A stretch of 64,000 nucleotides of DNA from Actinomadura coerulea. Lineage in GTDB: Bacteria > Actinomycetota > Actinomycetes > Streptosporangiales > Streptosporangiaceae. Both the position numbers and the translations under genes were made by a program. Location of the stretch: NCBI RefSeq assembly GCF_014208105.1, contig NZ_JACHMQ010000001.1:6138001-6202000 (forward strand), in the 5' to 3' direction. Shown here piece after piece: positions 33,388-41,513 of this stretch. Below the pieces are notes generated by a model, which saw only the letters and a list, made by a program, of their open reading frames with translations, did not search any database and was not told the DNA's origin. Positions within the stretch are counted from its first letter, which is position 1; each line of letters begins with the position of its first letter.

Positions 33388-33845
33388 GACGGGCCGCCGA
33401 GCCGCTTGAGGACGACGCCGAACGCGCGCCCGATGGCCTCCAGGTCCTGGGGCTCGACCACGTCGATGAAGAACGTCCGGACGACCTCGACGTGGTCGCG
33501 GGCGGCGCGCTCCAGGGCGGAGAAGCCCTCGTCGGTCAGGTGCGCGTAGACGCCGCGCTTGTCGTTCGGGCAGCTGTCCCGCTTGACCAGGCCCTTGTTC
33601 TCCAGGCGGGAGCAGGTGTGGGAGAGCCGGCTGCGCGACTGGCTGGCGTTGTCGGCCAGCTCCGCCATCCGAAGCCGCCGGTCGGGGGCCTCCGACAGGC
33701 GGACGAGGATCTCGTACTCGGAGTTCGACAGCCCGTGCTTGGTCTTGAGGTCGCGGTCCATGACCTCGGCGAGCCGGACGCTGCCGTCCACGTATGCCCG
33801 CCAGTCGCGCTGCTGGGCGGCGTCGAGCCAGCGAGGTTCGGTCAT
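33384..33845 (-). CDS. MarR-family transcriptional regulator
   Basis: The 153-residue protein has the winged helix core LSNSEYEILVRLSEAPDRRL, RMAELADNASQSRSRLSHTC and the wing RDSCPNDKRGVYAHLTDEG. It starts at the ATG at 33845. It is divergent from the pirin gene, with two palindromic sites built on GTTGA/TCAAC in the intervening 164 bp. One is 20 bp from its own start and one is 62 bp from the pirin start, so it probably represses both genes. Cysteine residues at about 100 and 113 could serve redox sensing. Confidence 0.92.
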   Translation of the reverse strand: MTEPRWLDAAQQRDWRAYVDGSVRLAEVMDRDLKTKHGLSNSEYEILVRLSEAPDRRLRMAELADNASQSRSRLSHTCSRLENKGLVKRDSCPNDKRGVYAHLTDEGFSALERAARDHVEVVRTFFIDVVEPQDLEAIGRAFGVVLKRLGGPS

Positions 33846-33865
33846 GCCGCCAGTATAGCCCATAT

Positions 33866-33879
33866 GTTGAAGATTCAAC
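33866..33879. promoter_or_regulatory. palindromic operator 1 for the MarR regulator
   Basis: A perfect 6-2-6 inverted repeat, gttgaagattcaac, 21 bp upstream of the marR-type start codon. It shares its half-site with 33931–33948. Confidence 0.65.
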
Positions 33880-33930
33880 TAACTTCCCCTATCTTCAGCC
33901 TAGCAGGACGGTCTCTCCGTCCGGAGGAAA

Positions 33931-33948
33931 TAGTTGAAGCATCAACTA
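33931..33948. promoter_or_regulatory. palindromic operator 2 for the MarR regulator
   Basis: A perfect 7-4-7 inverted repeat, tagttgaagcatcaacta, 62 bp before the pirin start. Its gttga/tcaac half-sites match operator 1. A ggacgg/ccgtcc hairpin (33906–33922) lies between the two. Confidence 0.7.
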
Positions 33949-34009
33949 TGTTGCAGGGACCAGTGCACCGCCCGGATCGCGGACGGACACCCGGACGAGG
34001 GAGAACCCG

Positions 34010-35020
34010 ATGCCTGCCGTGATGGCCGACCCGCTGAGCCTGCCCCGCCTGCCGCGGCTGCCGCAGGAGGGCACCGACTGGCGCCGCGTCGCGAAGGTCG
34101 TGACCGCCAAGCGCCACCTGGAGGGCGAGGGCTTCCAGGTCAGGCGCCCCTTCCCGGGCATCGACCTGTCCCTGGCCGACCCGTTCCTGCTCCTCGACCA
34201 CATGGGCGCCGTCGAGTACGCGCCGGGCGAGGCGAAGGGCACCCCGTGGCACCCCCACCGTGGGTTCGAGACCGTCACCTACATCATCGACGGAGCGTTC
34301 CAGCACCAGGACACCACCGGTGGCGGCGGCCTGATCTCCGACGGCGCCACGCAGTGGATGACGGCCGCGTCCGGCATCCAGCACATCGAGCAGCCGCCGC
34401 CCGAGCTGGTCGCCAAGGGCGGCCTGTTCCACGGCGTGCAGCTCTGGGTCAACCTGCCGCGCGCCCAGAAGTGGGTGCCGCCGCGCTACCAGGACATCGA
34501 GGCCCGCGACGTCAAGCTGCTCGCTGCGGACGACGGCTCGTCCCTGGTGCGCGTCATCGCCGGGTCGCTCGCCGGTCACGACGGCCCCGGCACCACCTAC
34601 ACGCCGATCAACTACCTGCACGCGACCGTCGCGCCCGGGGCGCGCCTGACGCTGCCCTGGCCGCGCGACTTCAACGCGCTGGTGTACGTCCTGTCGGGCC
34701 GCGGGACGGCCGGGGTCGAGGAGGTCGCGCTGGACGAGGGGCAGCTCGCGGTGTTCGCCGGCTCGCACCACAAGGGCGAGACGGACGGCCTCGTCGTGCG
34801 CGCGGCCGACACCCAGCCGGCCGCCGGTGCGGCGGGCTGGGAGATCCTCGTCCTCGGCGGACTGCCGATCCGGGAGCCGATCGCCCGGTACGGTCCCTTC
34901 GTGATGAACACCCGCGACGAGATCGTCCAGGCGTTCGAGGACTTCCAGGCCGGGCGCATGGGCACCGTCCCCGCCGAGAAGGTCCCCCACCGGTCCGAGG
35001 CGGACGAACCCCTGGCCTGA
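34010..35020 (+). CDS. pirin-family protein
   Basis: The 336-residue bicupin has the pirin N-terminal domain with the metal ligands in PWHPHRGFETVTYIIDG (His-x-His), the third His in ASGIQHIEQ and the Glu in the same strand, and a C-terminal pirin domain (GPFVMNTRDEIVQAFEDFQA near 300). Bacterial pirins act as quercetin-type dioxygenases or redox-linked regulators; which applies is unknown. The ATG at 34010 has agggag 8 bases upstream. Divergent expression with a MarR regulator suggests induction by a phenolic or oxidising compound. Confidence 0.92.
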   Translation: MPAVMADPLSLPRLPRLPQEGTDWRRVAKVVTAKRHLEGEGFQVRRPFPGIDLSLADPFLLLDHMGAVEYAPGEAKGTPWHPHRGFETVTYIIDGAFQHQDTTGGGGLISDGATQWMTAASGIQHIEQPPPELVAKGGLFHGVQLWVNLPRAQKWVPPRYQDIEARDVKLLAADDGSSLVRVIAGSLAGHDGPGTTYTPINYLHATVAPGARLTLPWPRDFNALVYVLSGRGTAGVEEVALDEGQLAVFAGSHHKGETDGLVVRAADTQPAAGAAGWEILVLGGLPIREPIARYGPFVMNTRDEIVQAFEDFQAGRMGTVPAEKVPHRSEADEPLA

Positions 35021-35042
35021 CCGCCGGTCCGGCCTGAAAGCT

Positions 35043-35075
35043 CCCCGGCCGCGGGGGTGGTGCCCGCGGCCGGGG
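35043..35075 (+). terminator. terminator of the pirin gene
   Basis: A 13-bp perfect stem, ccccggccgcggg (35043–35055) with cccgcggccgggg (35063–35075), and a 7-base loop. Confidence 0.85.
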
Positions 35076-35132
35076 TCCTCTTCCGTGTTCCACGGGACGG
35101 CGGGGACGCCATGCGCTACTGTGTTCGAATGG

Positions 35133-35148
35133 TCGAACAGAAGTTCGA
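35133..35148. promoter_or_regulatory. LexA (SOS) box upstream of the AAA ATPase gene
   Basis: The sequence tcgaacagaagttcga is an exact match to the actinobacterial/mycobacterial LexA consensus TCGAAC-N4-GTTCGA. Two further gttcgaa-type half-sites lie at 35123 and 35155. The box is 35 bp before an ATG with a good ribosome binding site. Confidence 0.8.
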
Positions 35149-35183
35149 CCGCCCTGTTCGAACGCGCTCGCCCGGGAGGCGAC

Positions 35184-36512
35184 ATGGTGGCGACCATGGC
35201 CGCACGGGGGCCCGACGGCTCCGCGCGCTGCGGGCGGCGGCGTGACCACGCGACACGCCGCGGCGTTCTCTACGCAAATCTACGGCCGCAGCTATATCGC
35301 CTCATAGAGTCCGAGAGCGTGGACCCCGTGCGGAACCCCTATGCCCCCGGCGCCGGGCAGCGCCCGCCCGAGCTGGCCGGCCGCGACCGCGAGCTCCGGC
35401 AGTTCGAGGTGGTGCTCGAACGGGTGGCCCGCGGCCGTCCCGAGCGCAGCATGATCGTCACCGGGCTGCGCGGGGTGGGCAAGACCGTGCTGCTCAACGC
35501 CTTCCGGTCGCAGGCGATCCAGCGGCTGTGGGGGACGGGGAAGATCGAGGCCCGGCCCGACCAGTCGATCCGCCGCCCGGTGGCGTCCGCGCTGCACCGG
35601 GCCGTCCGGGAGCTGGCGCCCCGGCACCGCGCGCCCGATCGCATCGAGGAGTTCCTCGGCGTGCTCAAGGCGTTCGCGCAGGCGGGCCCCGAGCCCGCGG
35701 GCAAGACCAAGGCCAGGGCGCACCGCTGGCAGCCCGGCATCGACGTGCCCGCCGCGCGCGGCCGCGCCGACTCCGGCGACCTGGAGATCGACCTCACCGA
35801 GCTGTTCGTCGACGCCGCCTCCGTCGCGACCGACGTCGGCGTCGGCATCGCCCTGTTCGTCGACGAGATGCAGGACATCCCGGCCGACGACGTGTCCGCG
35901 CTGTGCGCCGCGTGCCACGAGCTGTCGCAGGTCGGCGGCCCGCTGATCGTGGTGGGCGCGGGCCTGCCGCACCTGCCGGCCGTCCTGTCGGCGAGCAAGT
36001 CCTACTCCGAGCGGCTCTTCCGGTATGCCCGCATCGACCGGCTCGACCGCGAGTCGGCCGACGTCGCGCTGCTGGCCCCCGCCGAGCGCGAGGACGTCAC
36101 CTTCACTCCGGAGGCCCTCGACGCGCTGTACGGCGCGGCCGACGGCTACCCCTACTTCGTCCAGGCCTACGCCAAGGTCGTGTGGGACGTCGCGCCCGAC
36201 AGCCCCATCACCGTCGACGACATCAAGGTCGCCGCGCCGGAGGCGGAGAGCGAGCTCGCCGTCGGCTTCTTCGGCAGCCGCTACGAGCGCGCCACCCCCG
36301 CCGAGCGCGACTACATGCGCGCCATGGCCATGCTCGGCGACGACCCGGTGCCCACCGCGTCGGTCGCCGACGAGCTGGGCCGCAAGCCGTCCAGCCTGTC
36401 GCCCGCCCGCGACGGGCTCATCAAGAAGGGTCTCATCTACAGCGCCGAACGCGGCATGGTCGCGTTCACCGTTCCGCACTTCGGCACGTTCCTCCGATCC
36501 CAGCCCGCCTGA
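35184..36512 (+). CDS. AAA-type ATPase, probably DNA-damage inducible
   Basis: The 442-residue product (397 if started at the GTG at 35319) has a P-loop VTGLRGVGKTVLLNAFRSQA, Walker B ALFVDEMQDIP with a glutamate, a sensor-like segment GGPLIVVGAGLPHLP, and a C-terminal winged-helix-like region (VADELGRKPSSLSPARDGLI). The architecture resembles the AAA_16/Orc1-Cdc6-like ATPases of actinomycetes whose role is unknown. The ATG at 35184 has GGGAGG 5 bases upstream, but family members I recall begin near DPVRNPYAPGAGQ, which supports 35319. A perfect LexA box lies just upstream, so SOS control is likely. The region downstream is an unusual set of AGAGAG hairpins. Confidence 0.82.
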   Translation: MVATMAARGPDGSARCGRRRDHATRRGVLYANLRPQLYRLIESESVDPVRNPYAPGAGQRPPELAGRDRELRQFEVVLERVARGRPERSMIVTGLRGVGKTVLLNAFRSQAIQRLWGTGKIEARPDQSIRRPVASALHRAVRELAPRHRAPDRIEEFLGVLKAFAQAGPEPAGKTKARAHRWQPGIDVPAARGRADSGDLEIDLTELFVDAASVATDVGVGIALFVDEMQDIPADDVSALCAACHELSQVGGPLIVVGAGLPHLPAVLSASKSYSERLFRYARIDRLDRESADVALLAPAEREDVTFTPEALDALYGAADGYPYFVQAYAKVVWDVAPDSPITVDDIKVAAPEAESELAVGFFGSRYERATPAERDYMRAMAMLGDDPVPTASVADELGRKPSSLSPARDGLIKKGLIYSAERGMVAFTVPHFGTFLRSQPA

Positions 36513-36838
36513 CCTACCCGCCTATCGGGCTCTCTAGCGCCAACGCCAGAGAGCGGTAGAAGGCCGCATCGAGTCGGCTCGTCGGACGAATATCCGGCTC
36601 TCTAGCGACAGAGATAGAGAGCCGTAGATTTCGCTCGTCCATCCTCTGCCTTTCTCTAAGCCTTTCTAAGTTTTTTCGTAGAGAGCACTAGAGAGTTGCA
36701 GAGAGCGGTCGGCCACCGCCGGGCGATGCGGGCGGGGCGGCCCGGCGGACGGCGTCCCGCGTGTTGTCGTGCCAGGTCAGCGGGGTAGGAGATCTCTGGC
36801 GACCCGCGGCGGGCATCTGGGCGATGCCAGGGGTGGAC
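36513..36838. other. gene-free region with AGAGAG/CTCTCT hairpin array
   Basis: A 326-base gap. It contains gctctct/agagagc (36529–36554), a 9-bp perfect stem cggctctct (36595–36603) with agagagccg (36616–36624), and then a T-rich run followed by three more agagag units up to 36706. Both hairpins share the left arm and loop start ctctctagcg. The DNA is distinctly less GC-rich than its surroundings until about 36710. A frame on the minus strand here has no coding character. From 36720 the sequence returns to normal composition and leads into the next small gene. Confidence 0.6.
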
Positions 36839-37072
36839 ATGAGAGTGCGACGCCGGCCCGATGAGGACGAGATCGACGAACTCGGGGGCGAGGACGACAT
36901 ATCCGCATCGATTCTCGGCTACGACGAGTCGGCGATGCGCCAGGACCAGGGCGGCCGCCCGCCGGAGATCGGGTCGGAGAACCGGTACATGGCCCGGCTG
37001 CGCGAAGCGCTGCACGCCCGCACCCGGCGCCTGCTCTTCCGGCGCTCGCGCGGGGGCGCCCAGCAGTTCTGA
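36839..37072 (+). CDS. small charged protein of unknown function
   Basis: A 77-residue hydrophilic protein starting MRVRRRPDEDEIDELGGEDD, acidic in the first third and basic at the end (RTRRLLFRRSRGG). No signal peptide, membrane segment or recognisable domain is seen. The ATG at 36839 is chosen because the upstream part of the frame has no ribosome binding site and unusual composition. It converges with the MauE-like gene 33 bp away. It might be regulated through the hairpin region upstream. Confidence 0.5.
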   Translation: MRVRRRPDEDEIDELGGEDDISASILGYDESAMRQDQGGRPPEIGSENRYMARLREALHARTRRLLFRRSRGGAQQF

Positions 37073-37105
37073 CGGCGCCCCGGCGGCCCAGGGGCCCGCG
37101 ACCGG

Positions 37106-37924
37106 CTACTGCGCGCGTCCGGCGGCCGCCACCACCGCCGACCGGACGGCCGGGTCCCGCTCCGACGTCGACACCGCGAACACGATCTCGACGTCCCGCT
37201 CGCGCACCCGTCCGGGGAAGGCCACGAACCGCCAGCAGCCCTCCCGCCAGACGTCCAGCGGCACCGCGCTCCCGATCGCGTTCTCGTGCTCGGCCCACGC
37301 CGGGCTCTCGTACAGCCTCGCGTACGTCTCCGGCATCGGGCTGCGGCGCCGCTCGCACGGGACGGCGGCACGCGGCAGCCGGTGCCGCCCGGCCAGCTCC
37401 GCCAGCTCCGGGGACAGCGCCACGAACAGCGCGACCTCGATCGCGAACATGAGCCCGACCTGCGCGGGGACGTCGCGCAGCACGTCCACGCCCGCGTGCG
37501 GCGCGCCGAGCGAGACGACCGCCGCGCACGTGAACAGCATCGCCCGCAGCACGCTGCGCCGGTCCACCTTCTTGGCGCTCAGCGCGCCGAAGCAGCCGCA
37601 ACCGGCGTCCGGCCTGTGCACCCGCAGTTCCCCGACCACCCAGGTCGCGGCGGCGAACGCCACCGTCGTCGCCAGCCGCACCGACAGGTGAGAGGTCACC
37701 AGCAGCGCGAGGCCGAGGGCGCCCTCGCCGATGCCGAGCCCGACCGTCATGCCGCGGCTGCGGCGCAGCGCCGACAGCCGCGCGAGCCTGGCCGGCACCG
37801 GGACGCCGTGCACGTGGTCCGGCGCGCCCGCCGCGCGCTCCCGCATCGTCAGCTTCGCCAGGCACGCCACCAGCAGCACCGACGCCAGCAGCAGGACCTG
37901 CGTGTTCTGGATCGCCGTCATCAT
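37106..37924 (-). CDS. MauE/DoxX-like membrane protein
   Basis: The 272-residue protein has four membrane segments in its first 165 residues and the motif RPDAGCGCFGALS between segments three and four, which is the Cys-x-Cys site typical of MauE proteins, the membrane factors associated with disulfide formation in methylamine dehydrogenase maturation. The remaining 100 residues are a soluble, variable tail. The ATG at 37924 overlaps the TGA of the upstream RlpA-like gene (ATGA), with GGAGGGG just before it. No methylamine dehydrogenase genes are present, so the partner that needs disulfides is more likely the Cys-rich protein encoded just upstream. Confidence 0.75.
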   Translation of the reverse strand: MMTAIQNTQVLLLASVLLVACLAKLTMRERAAGAPDHVHGVPVPARLARLSALRRSRGMTVGLGIGEGALGLALLVTSHLSVRLATTVAFAAATWVVGELRVHRPDAGCGCFGALSAKKVDRRSVLRAMLFTCAAVVSLGAPHAGVDVLRDVPAQVGLMFAIEVALFVALSPELAELAGRHRLPRAAVPCERRRSPMPETYARLYESPAWAEHENAIGSAVPLDVWREGCWRFVAFPGRVRERDVEIVFAVSTSERDPAVRSAVVAAAGRAQ

Positions 37925-38874
37925 GGCCCCTCCATCCCGCCGGGCGCGGCCGGCCGGACGGTCGCGTTGAAGCAGCCGGCCGCCAGGTCGCCGCCGAGTC
38001 CGGCGAAGGCGGCCGGGGTCAGCTCGACGATCCGCCCCCGCGGCGACGCGTCGCACTCCACGCACCGGTCGCAGAACCGGGCCGCCGTGCAGCCGCACTC
38101 GATCACCCGGACCGGTGCCGTCCGCCCCCCGCACTCGTTGCGGACGGTGATCTCACTGCCGATCGACAGGTAGGGCAGCGGCGCGCATCCGGCCGGGGCG
38201 TCCGCGCAGCCTCCGGCGTCCCCCTCGGAGTCGACCGCCGGGTAGGACGCCCCGTCCCGCCACTCCCCGTCCACGCCGCCGAACCAGGTCGCCGTCCCGC
38301 GCGGTTCCCGCGGCACCGGCGCGGCCGCCTCCGGGGCGGCGAGGTCGGCCACCCGGTACCCGGGCTGGGAGGTGCCCGGGCGCACCGCCTGCGGGCCGCC
38401 GGGTGACCCCACGCAGACCACGTCGATCAGGTAGCCGGGCTCCAGGCGCGGATGCCGCACCAGCACCGGGCCGAGGACGGACGGCGGGATCACCACGTGG
38501 GAGCGCCCGCGATGCGGCCCCATGTCCACCTCCACGGTGCCGCGCCCGCACGCGATGATCGTCCCGCTGACCCGGCCGATGCCCACCCAGATCCGCTCGG
38601 CGCCGCCGCCGGCGGTCCGCCGGACGACCACGGGCCGGCCCGGGCGGAGCGCGGCGGGGCCCCCGCGCCCGCCGTGCCAGATCGCGGTGTCCTCGCTCAT
38701 CGCGATGCGGGTCTCGGCCCCCCGCGCCGCCGCCTCGGCCACCACCAGCAGATGCGGACTCGCGTCCAGGACGATCCCGCTGATCGCGCGCGCGGGCGGA
38801 TCCTCCTCCGGACGTTCGGGGGCCGCGAACAGCGCCCGGCGGTGCGCCGCCCGGCGGAGGTGGGTCGTCGGCAT
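37921..38874 (-). CDS. cysteine-rich protein with RlpA-like double-psi beta-barrel
   Basis: A 317-residue protein. The C-terminal part (about 200–310) follows the RlpA/expansin barrel pattern: GTATWFGG, the strand LSIGSEITVRNECGGRTAPV, RVIECGCT, and RGRIVELTPAAFAGLGG. The catalytic-type Asp of RlpA (V-x-D-x-G) is replaced by Glu in VRVIECG. About ten cysteines are clustered here (CGCTAARFCDRCVEC). The N-terminal half (30–200) looks like a different beta-rich domain. I see no clear signal peptide, so the site of action is unsure. GGAG lies 7 bases before the ATG at 38874. It is translationally coupled to the MauE-like gene. Confidence 0.6.
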   Translation of the reverse strand: MPTTHLRRAAHRRALFAAPERPEEDPPARAISGIVLDASPHLLVVAEAAARGAETRIAMSEDTAIWHGGRGGPAALRPGRPVVVRRTAGGGAERIWVGIGRVSGTIIACGRGTVEVDMGPHRGRSHVVIPPSVLGPVLVRHPRLEPGYLIDVVCVGSPGGPQAVRPGTSQPGYRVADLAAPEAAAPVPREPRGTATWFGGVDGEWRDGASYPAVDSEGDAGGCADAPAGCAPLPYLSIGSEITVRNECGGRTAPVRVIECGCTAARFCDRCVECDASPRGRIVELTPAAFAGLGGDLAAGCFNATVRPAAPGGMEGP

Positions 38875-38937
38875 CGCGGCACTCCGGCATCGATCGTCGT
38901 GACGTACGGCGAGAGCTGTTAGGACAGTGAGTCAAGA

Positions 38938-38952
38938 GTCACGCGCCGTGAC
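38938..38952. promoter_or_regulatory. inverted repeat, possible operator
   Basis: A perfect 6-3-6 repeat, gtcacgcgccgtgac, in the divergent gap between the RlpA-like gene and the SigE-family gene. The following 120 bases are AT-rich, as for a promoter. Confidence 0.35.
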
Positions 38953-39128
38953 CCCGCTGTCGACGGATTTGTCGCGATAAGTCAACGGCCGGAGGAACTT
39001 TGATCTACCTCGGTTGAAAAATATAAACTGGTTGACCCGGAAATATTGTTCCAGTAGGCCCGTAATTACGCCGCGCATGCGATCGTCGTCGTACCGGGAG
39101 TCGGTGCGGCTCCCCGACCCCTGGTCCG

Positions 39129-39617
39129 GTGGTGGGTGTGAACGCGACGCGGCACGAGGAGTTCCGCGAATACGTTGTGGAACGCGGTCCCGTCCTGCTC
39201 CGGGCCGCCACGCAGCTCACCAGCGACCGCGCCGAGGCCGAGGACCTCCTCCAGGCCGCCCTCGCCAAGACCTACCTCGCCTGGGACCGCATCGAGGACC
39301 GCTCCGCCCTGGACGGCTACGTCCGCCGCGCCATGGTCAACACCCAGATCTCCTGGTGGCGCCGCCGCAAGCTGGACGTCTACCCCACCGACCAGCTCCC
39401 CGAACGGCCCGTCGAGGACCACACCGACCGCAGCGAGATGCACGACGCCCTGGGCCGCGCCCTCAGCCGCCTCCCCGAACGCCAGCGCCTCGCCGTGATG
39501 CTCCGCTACTACGAGGACATGTCCGAACGGGAGATCGCCGAAGTCCTGGGCGTGAGCGTCGGCACGGTCAAGTCCACCGTCTCGCGGGCCATGGCCCGCC
39601 TCCGGGAGCTGTACTAG
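39129..39617 (+). CDS. SigE-family ECF RNA polymerase sigma factor
   Basis: The 162-residue sigma factor has region 2 (LTSDRAEAEDLLQAALAKTY, YVRRAMVNTQISWWRRRK) and region 4 (LPERQRLAVMLRYYEDMSER, EIAEVLGVSVGTVKSTVSRA). It belongs to the large actinobacterial SigE-family group with short proteins; no anti-sigma gene follows. The start may be the GTG at 39129 or at 39138. The upstream 190 bases contain AT-rich DNA and a ggaactt hexamer at about 38996 of the ECF −35 type, but a matching −10 is not clear. Confidence 0.9.
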   Translation: MVGVNATRHEEFREYVVERGPVLLRAATQLTSDRAEAEDLLQAALAKTYLAWDRIEDRSALDGYVRRAMVNTQISWWRRRKLDVYPTDQLPERPVEDHTDRSEMHDALGRALSRLPERQRLAVMLRYYEDMSEREIAEVLGVSVGTVKSTVSRAMARLRELY

Positions 39618-39687
39618 GGGGTCGCCAGGGGAGGGGGACGCTGGCAGAATCCGGTTCTAGAGCCGCTGCGAGCGCTGGAGGCTTGCC

Positions 39688-41310
39688 GTGTGGAGCACGA
39701 TGCAGGACTTTCCGCTGACCATTACGACGATCATGCGCTGCGGGGCCGGGGTGTTCGGGGAGGCCGAGGTCGCCACGTGGACGGGGGACGGGACGCGGCG
39801 CCGCACGTACGCGGAGGTGGGTGAGCGCGCCGCGCGGCTGGCCGGTGCCCTGCGGGGACTCGGAGTGGACGGGGACCAGCGGGTCGCCACCTTCCTGTGG
39901 AACAACACCGAGCACCTGGAGGCGTACCTGGCGGTGCCGTCGATGGGCGCCGTGCTGCACACGCTCAACCTGCGGCTGTTCCCCGACCAGCTCGTCTACA
40001 TCGCGAACCACGCCGAGGACCGGGTCGTCATCGTGGACGCGTCGCTGATCCCGCTGCTCGCGCCGGTGCTGGCGCGGTTCGAGACCGTCCGGCACGTGGT
40101 GGTGGCCGGGGAGGGCGACACCGCGCCGCTGGAGGGCGCCGGCAAGGAGCTGCACGGCTACGAGGAGCTGCTCGCGGCGGCGCCGGCGGAATTCGCGTGG
40201 CCGGAGATCGACGAGCGGTCGGCGGCCGCGATGTGCTACACGAGCGGGACGACGGGCAACCCGAAGGGCGTCGTCTACTCGCACCGGTCGGCGTACCTGC
40301 ACTCGATGTCGACGTGCACGGGGAACGCGATGGGGCTGAGCGCGTCCGACGTGGTCCTGCCGGTGGTGCCGATGTTCCACGCGAACGCGTGGGGGCTGCC
40401 CTACGCGGCGGTGATGGCGGGCGCGCCGCTGGTCATGCCGGACCGGTTCCTCCAGGCGGAGCCGCTCGTCCGGCTCATCGAGGCCGAGCGTCCGACGGTC
40501 GCGGGCGCGGTGCCGACGATCTGGTCGGACGTGCTGCGGTACGCGAAGGAGCACGGGTCGGACCTGACCTCCCTGCGGCTCGTGCCGTGCGGCGGGTCGG
40601 CGGTGCCGGAGTCGCTGATGCGCGGGTTCGAGGAGATCGGCGTACGCATCGTGCAGGCGTGGGGGATGACGGAGACCTCGCCCGTCGCGTCGGTCGCGCA
40701 CCCGCCGCCCGGGGCGGCGGACGAGGAGGCGTGGCGGGCGCGGGTGAGCCAGGGCCGCGTCCTCGCCGGGCTGGAGATGCGGATCGTGGGGGACGGCGAC
40801 GCGGTGCTGCCCAGCGACGGGGAGGCCGTCGGCGAGGTCGAGATCCGCGGGCCGTGGATCACCGGCGCCTACCACCTGGACGAGGACCCGGGGAGGTTCC
40901 ACGACGGCTGGCTGCGCACCGGCGACGTCGGGACGCTGTCGCCGGACGGGTACCTCGTCCTCACCGACCGGGCGAAGGACGTCATCAAGTCGGGCGGGGA
41001 GTGGATCTCGTCGGTGGAGCTGGAGAACCACCTCATGGCCCACCCGGACGTGGTGGAGGCGGCGGTGGTCGGCGTGCCCGACGACCGCTGGCAGGAGCGT
41101 CCGCTCGCGTCCGTCGTCGTGCGGGACGGGGCCGTGGTCACGGCGGAGGAACTGCGGGAGTTCCTCGCCGGCCGGGTCGCCGGGTGGCAGGTTCCGGAGC
41201 GCTGGGCTTTCCTCACCGAGGTCCCGAAGACCAGTGTGGGCAAGTTCGATAAAAAAGTGCTTCGGCGGCGCTACGCGGACGGTGATCTGGAGGTGCGGCG
41301 CGCTGATTGA
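39688..41310 (+). CDS. fatty-acid CoA ligase (FadD-type)
   Basis: The 540-residue ANL enzyme has MCYTSGTTGNPKGVVYSHRS near 185, the substrate tunnel segment PMFHANAWGLPYAAVMAG, QAWGMTETSPVASVAHP near 320, GWLRTGDVGTLSPDGYLVLT near 408 and the terminal KTSVGKFDKKVLR with the catalytic Lys. This pattern matches the long/medium-chain acyl-CoA synthetases annotated as alkK/fadD types. The GTG at 39688 has GGAGG 8 bases upstream. It starts 70 bp after the sigma factor and ends 203 bp before the membrane-spanning sigma gene; no pathway partner is close. Confidence 0.92.
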   Translation: MWSTMQDFPLTITTIMRCGAGVFGEAEVATWTGDGTRRRTYAEVGERAARLAGALRGLGVDGDQRVATFLWNNTEHLEAYLAVPSMGAVLHTLNLRLFPDQLVYIANHAEDRVVIVDASLIPLLAPVLARFETVRHVVVAGEGDTAPLEGAGKELHGYEELLAAAPAEFAWPEIDERSAAAMCYTSGTTGNPKGVVYSHRSAYLHSMSTCTGNAMGLSASDVVLPVVPMFHANAWGLPYAAVMAGAPLVMPDRFLQAEPLVRLIEAERPTVAGAVPTIWSDVLRYAKEHGSDLTSLRLVPCGGSAVPESLMRGFEEIGVRIVQAWGMTETSPVASVAHPPPGAADEEAWRARVSQGRVLAGLEMRIVGDGDAVLPSDGEAVGEVEIRGPWITGAYHLDEDPGRFHDGWLRTGDVGTLSPDGYLVLTDRAKDVIKSGGEWISSVELENHLMAHPDVVEAAVVGVPDDRWQERPLASVVVRDGAVVTAEELREFLAGRVAGWQVPERWAFLTEVPKTSVGKFDKKVLRRRYADGDLEVRRAD

Positions 41311-41513
41311 CACCGCTTCGATTACTGGATTCTGACGCGGAGTCACAGATCGGGTGGTCACGCAGAGACGCGAGTAATCACTTCGGGTCACGTTCGCGGC
41401 GATTTCAGCGGATCAAGTGGTGCGGGCGGGGTTCGGGGGTGTATGCAAGGTGGGCCGAATGTCCGGATGGCCCCCATGGGGGCAACTTCCACACTCCGCT
41501 GCCGGGAGCGTGA

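Noticed and set aside
36656..37015. Minus-strand frame across the AGAGAG array and the small charged gene
   Set aside because: It starts in the array, runs antisense to the 36839 gene and lacks coding bias.
37106..37924. Methylamine utilisation locus
   Set aside because: Only the MauE-like protein is present; no dehydrogenase subunits or amicyanin genes are found around it.
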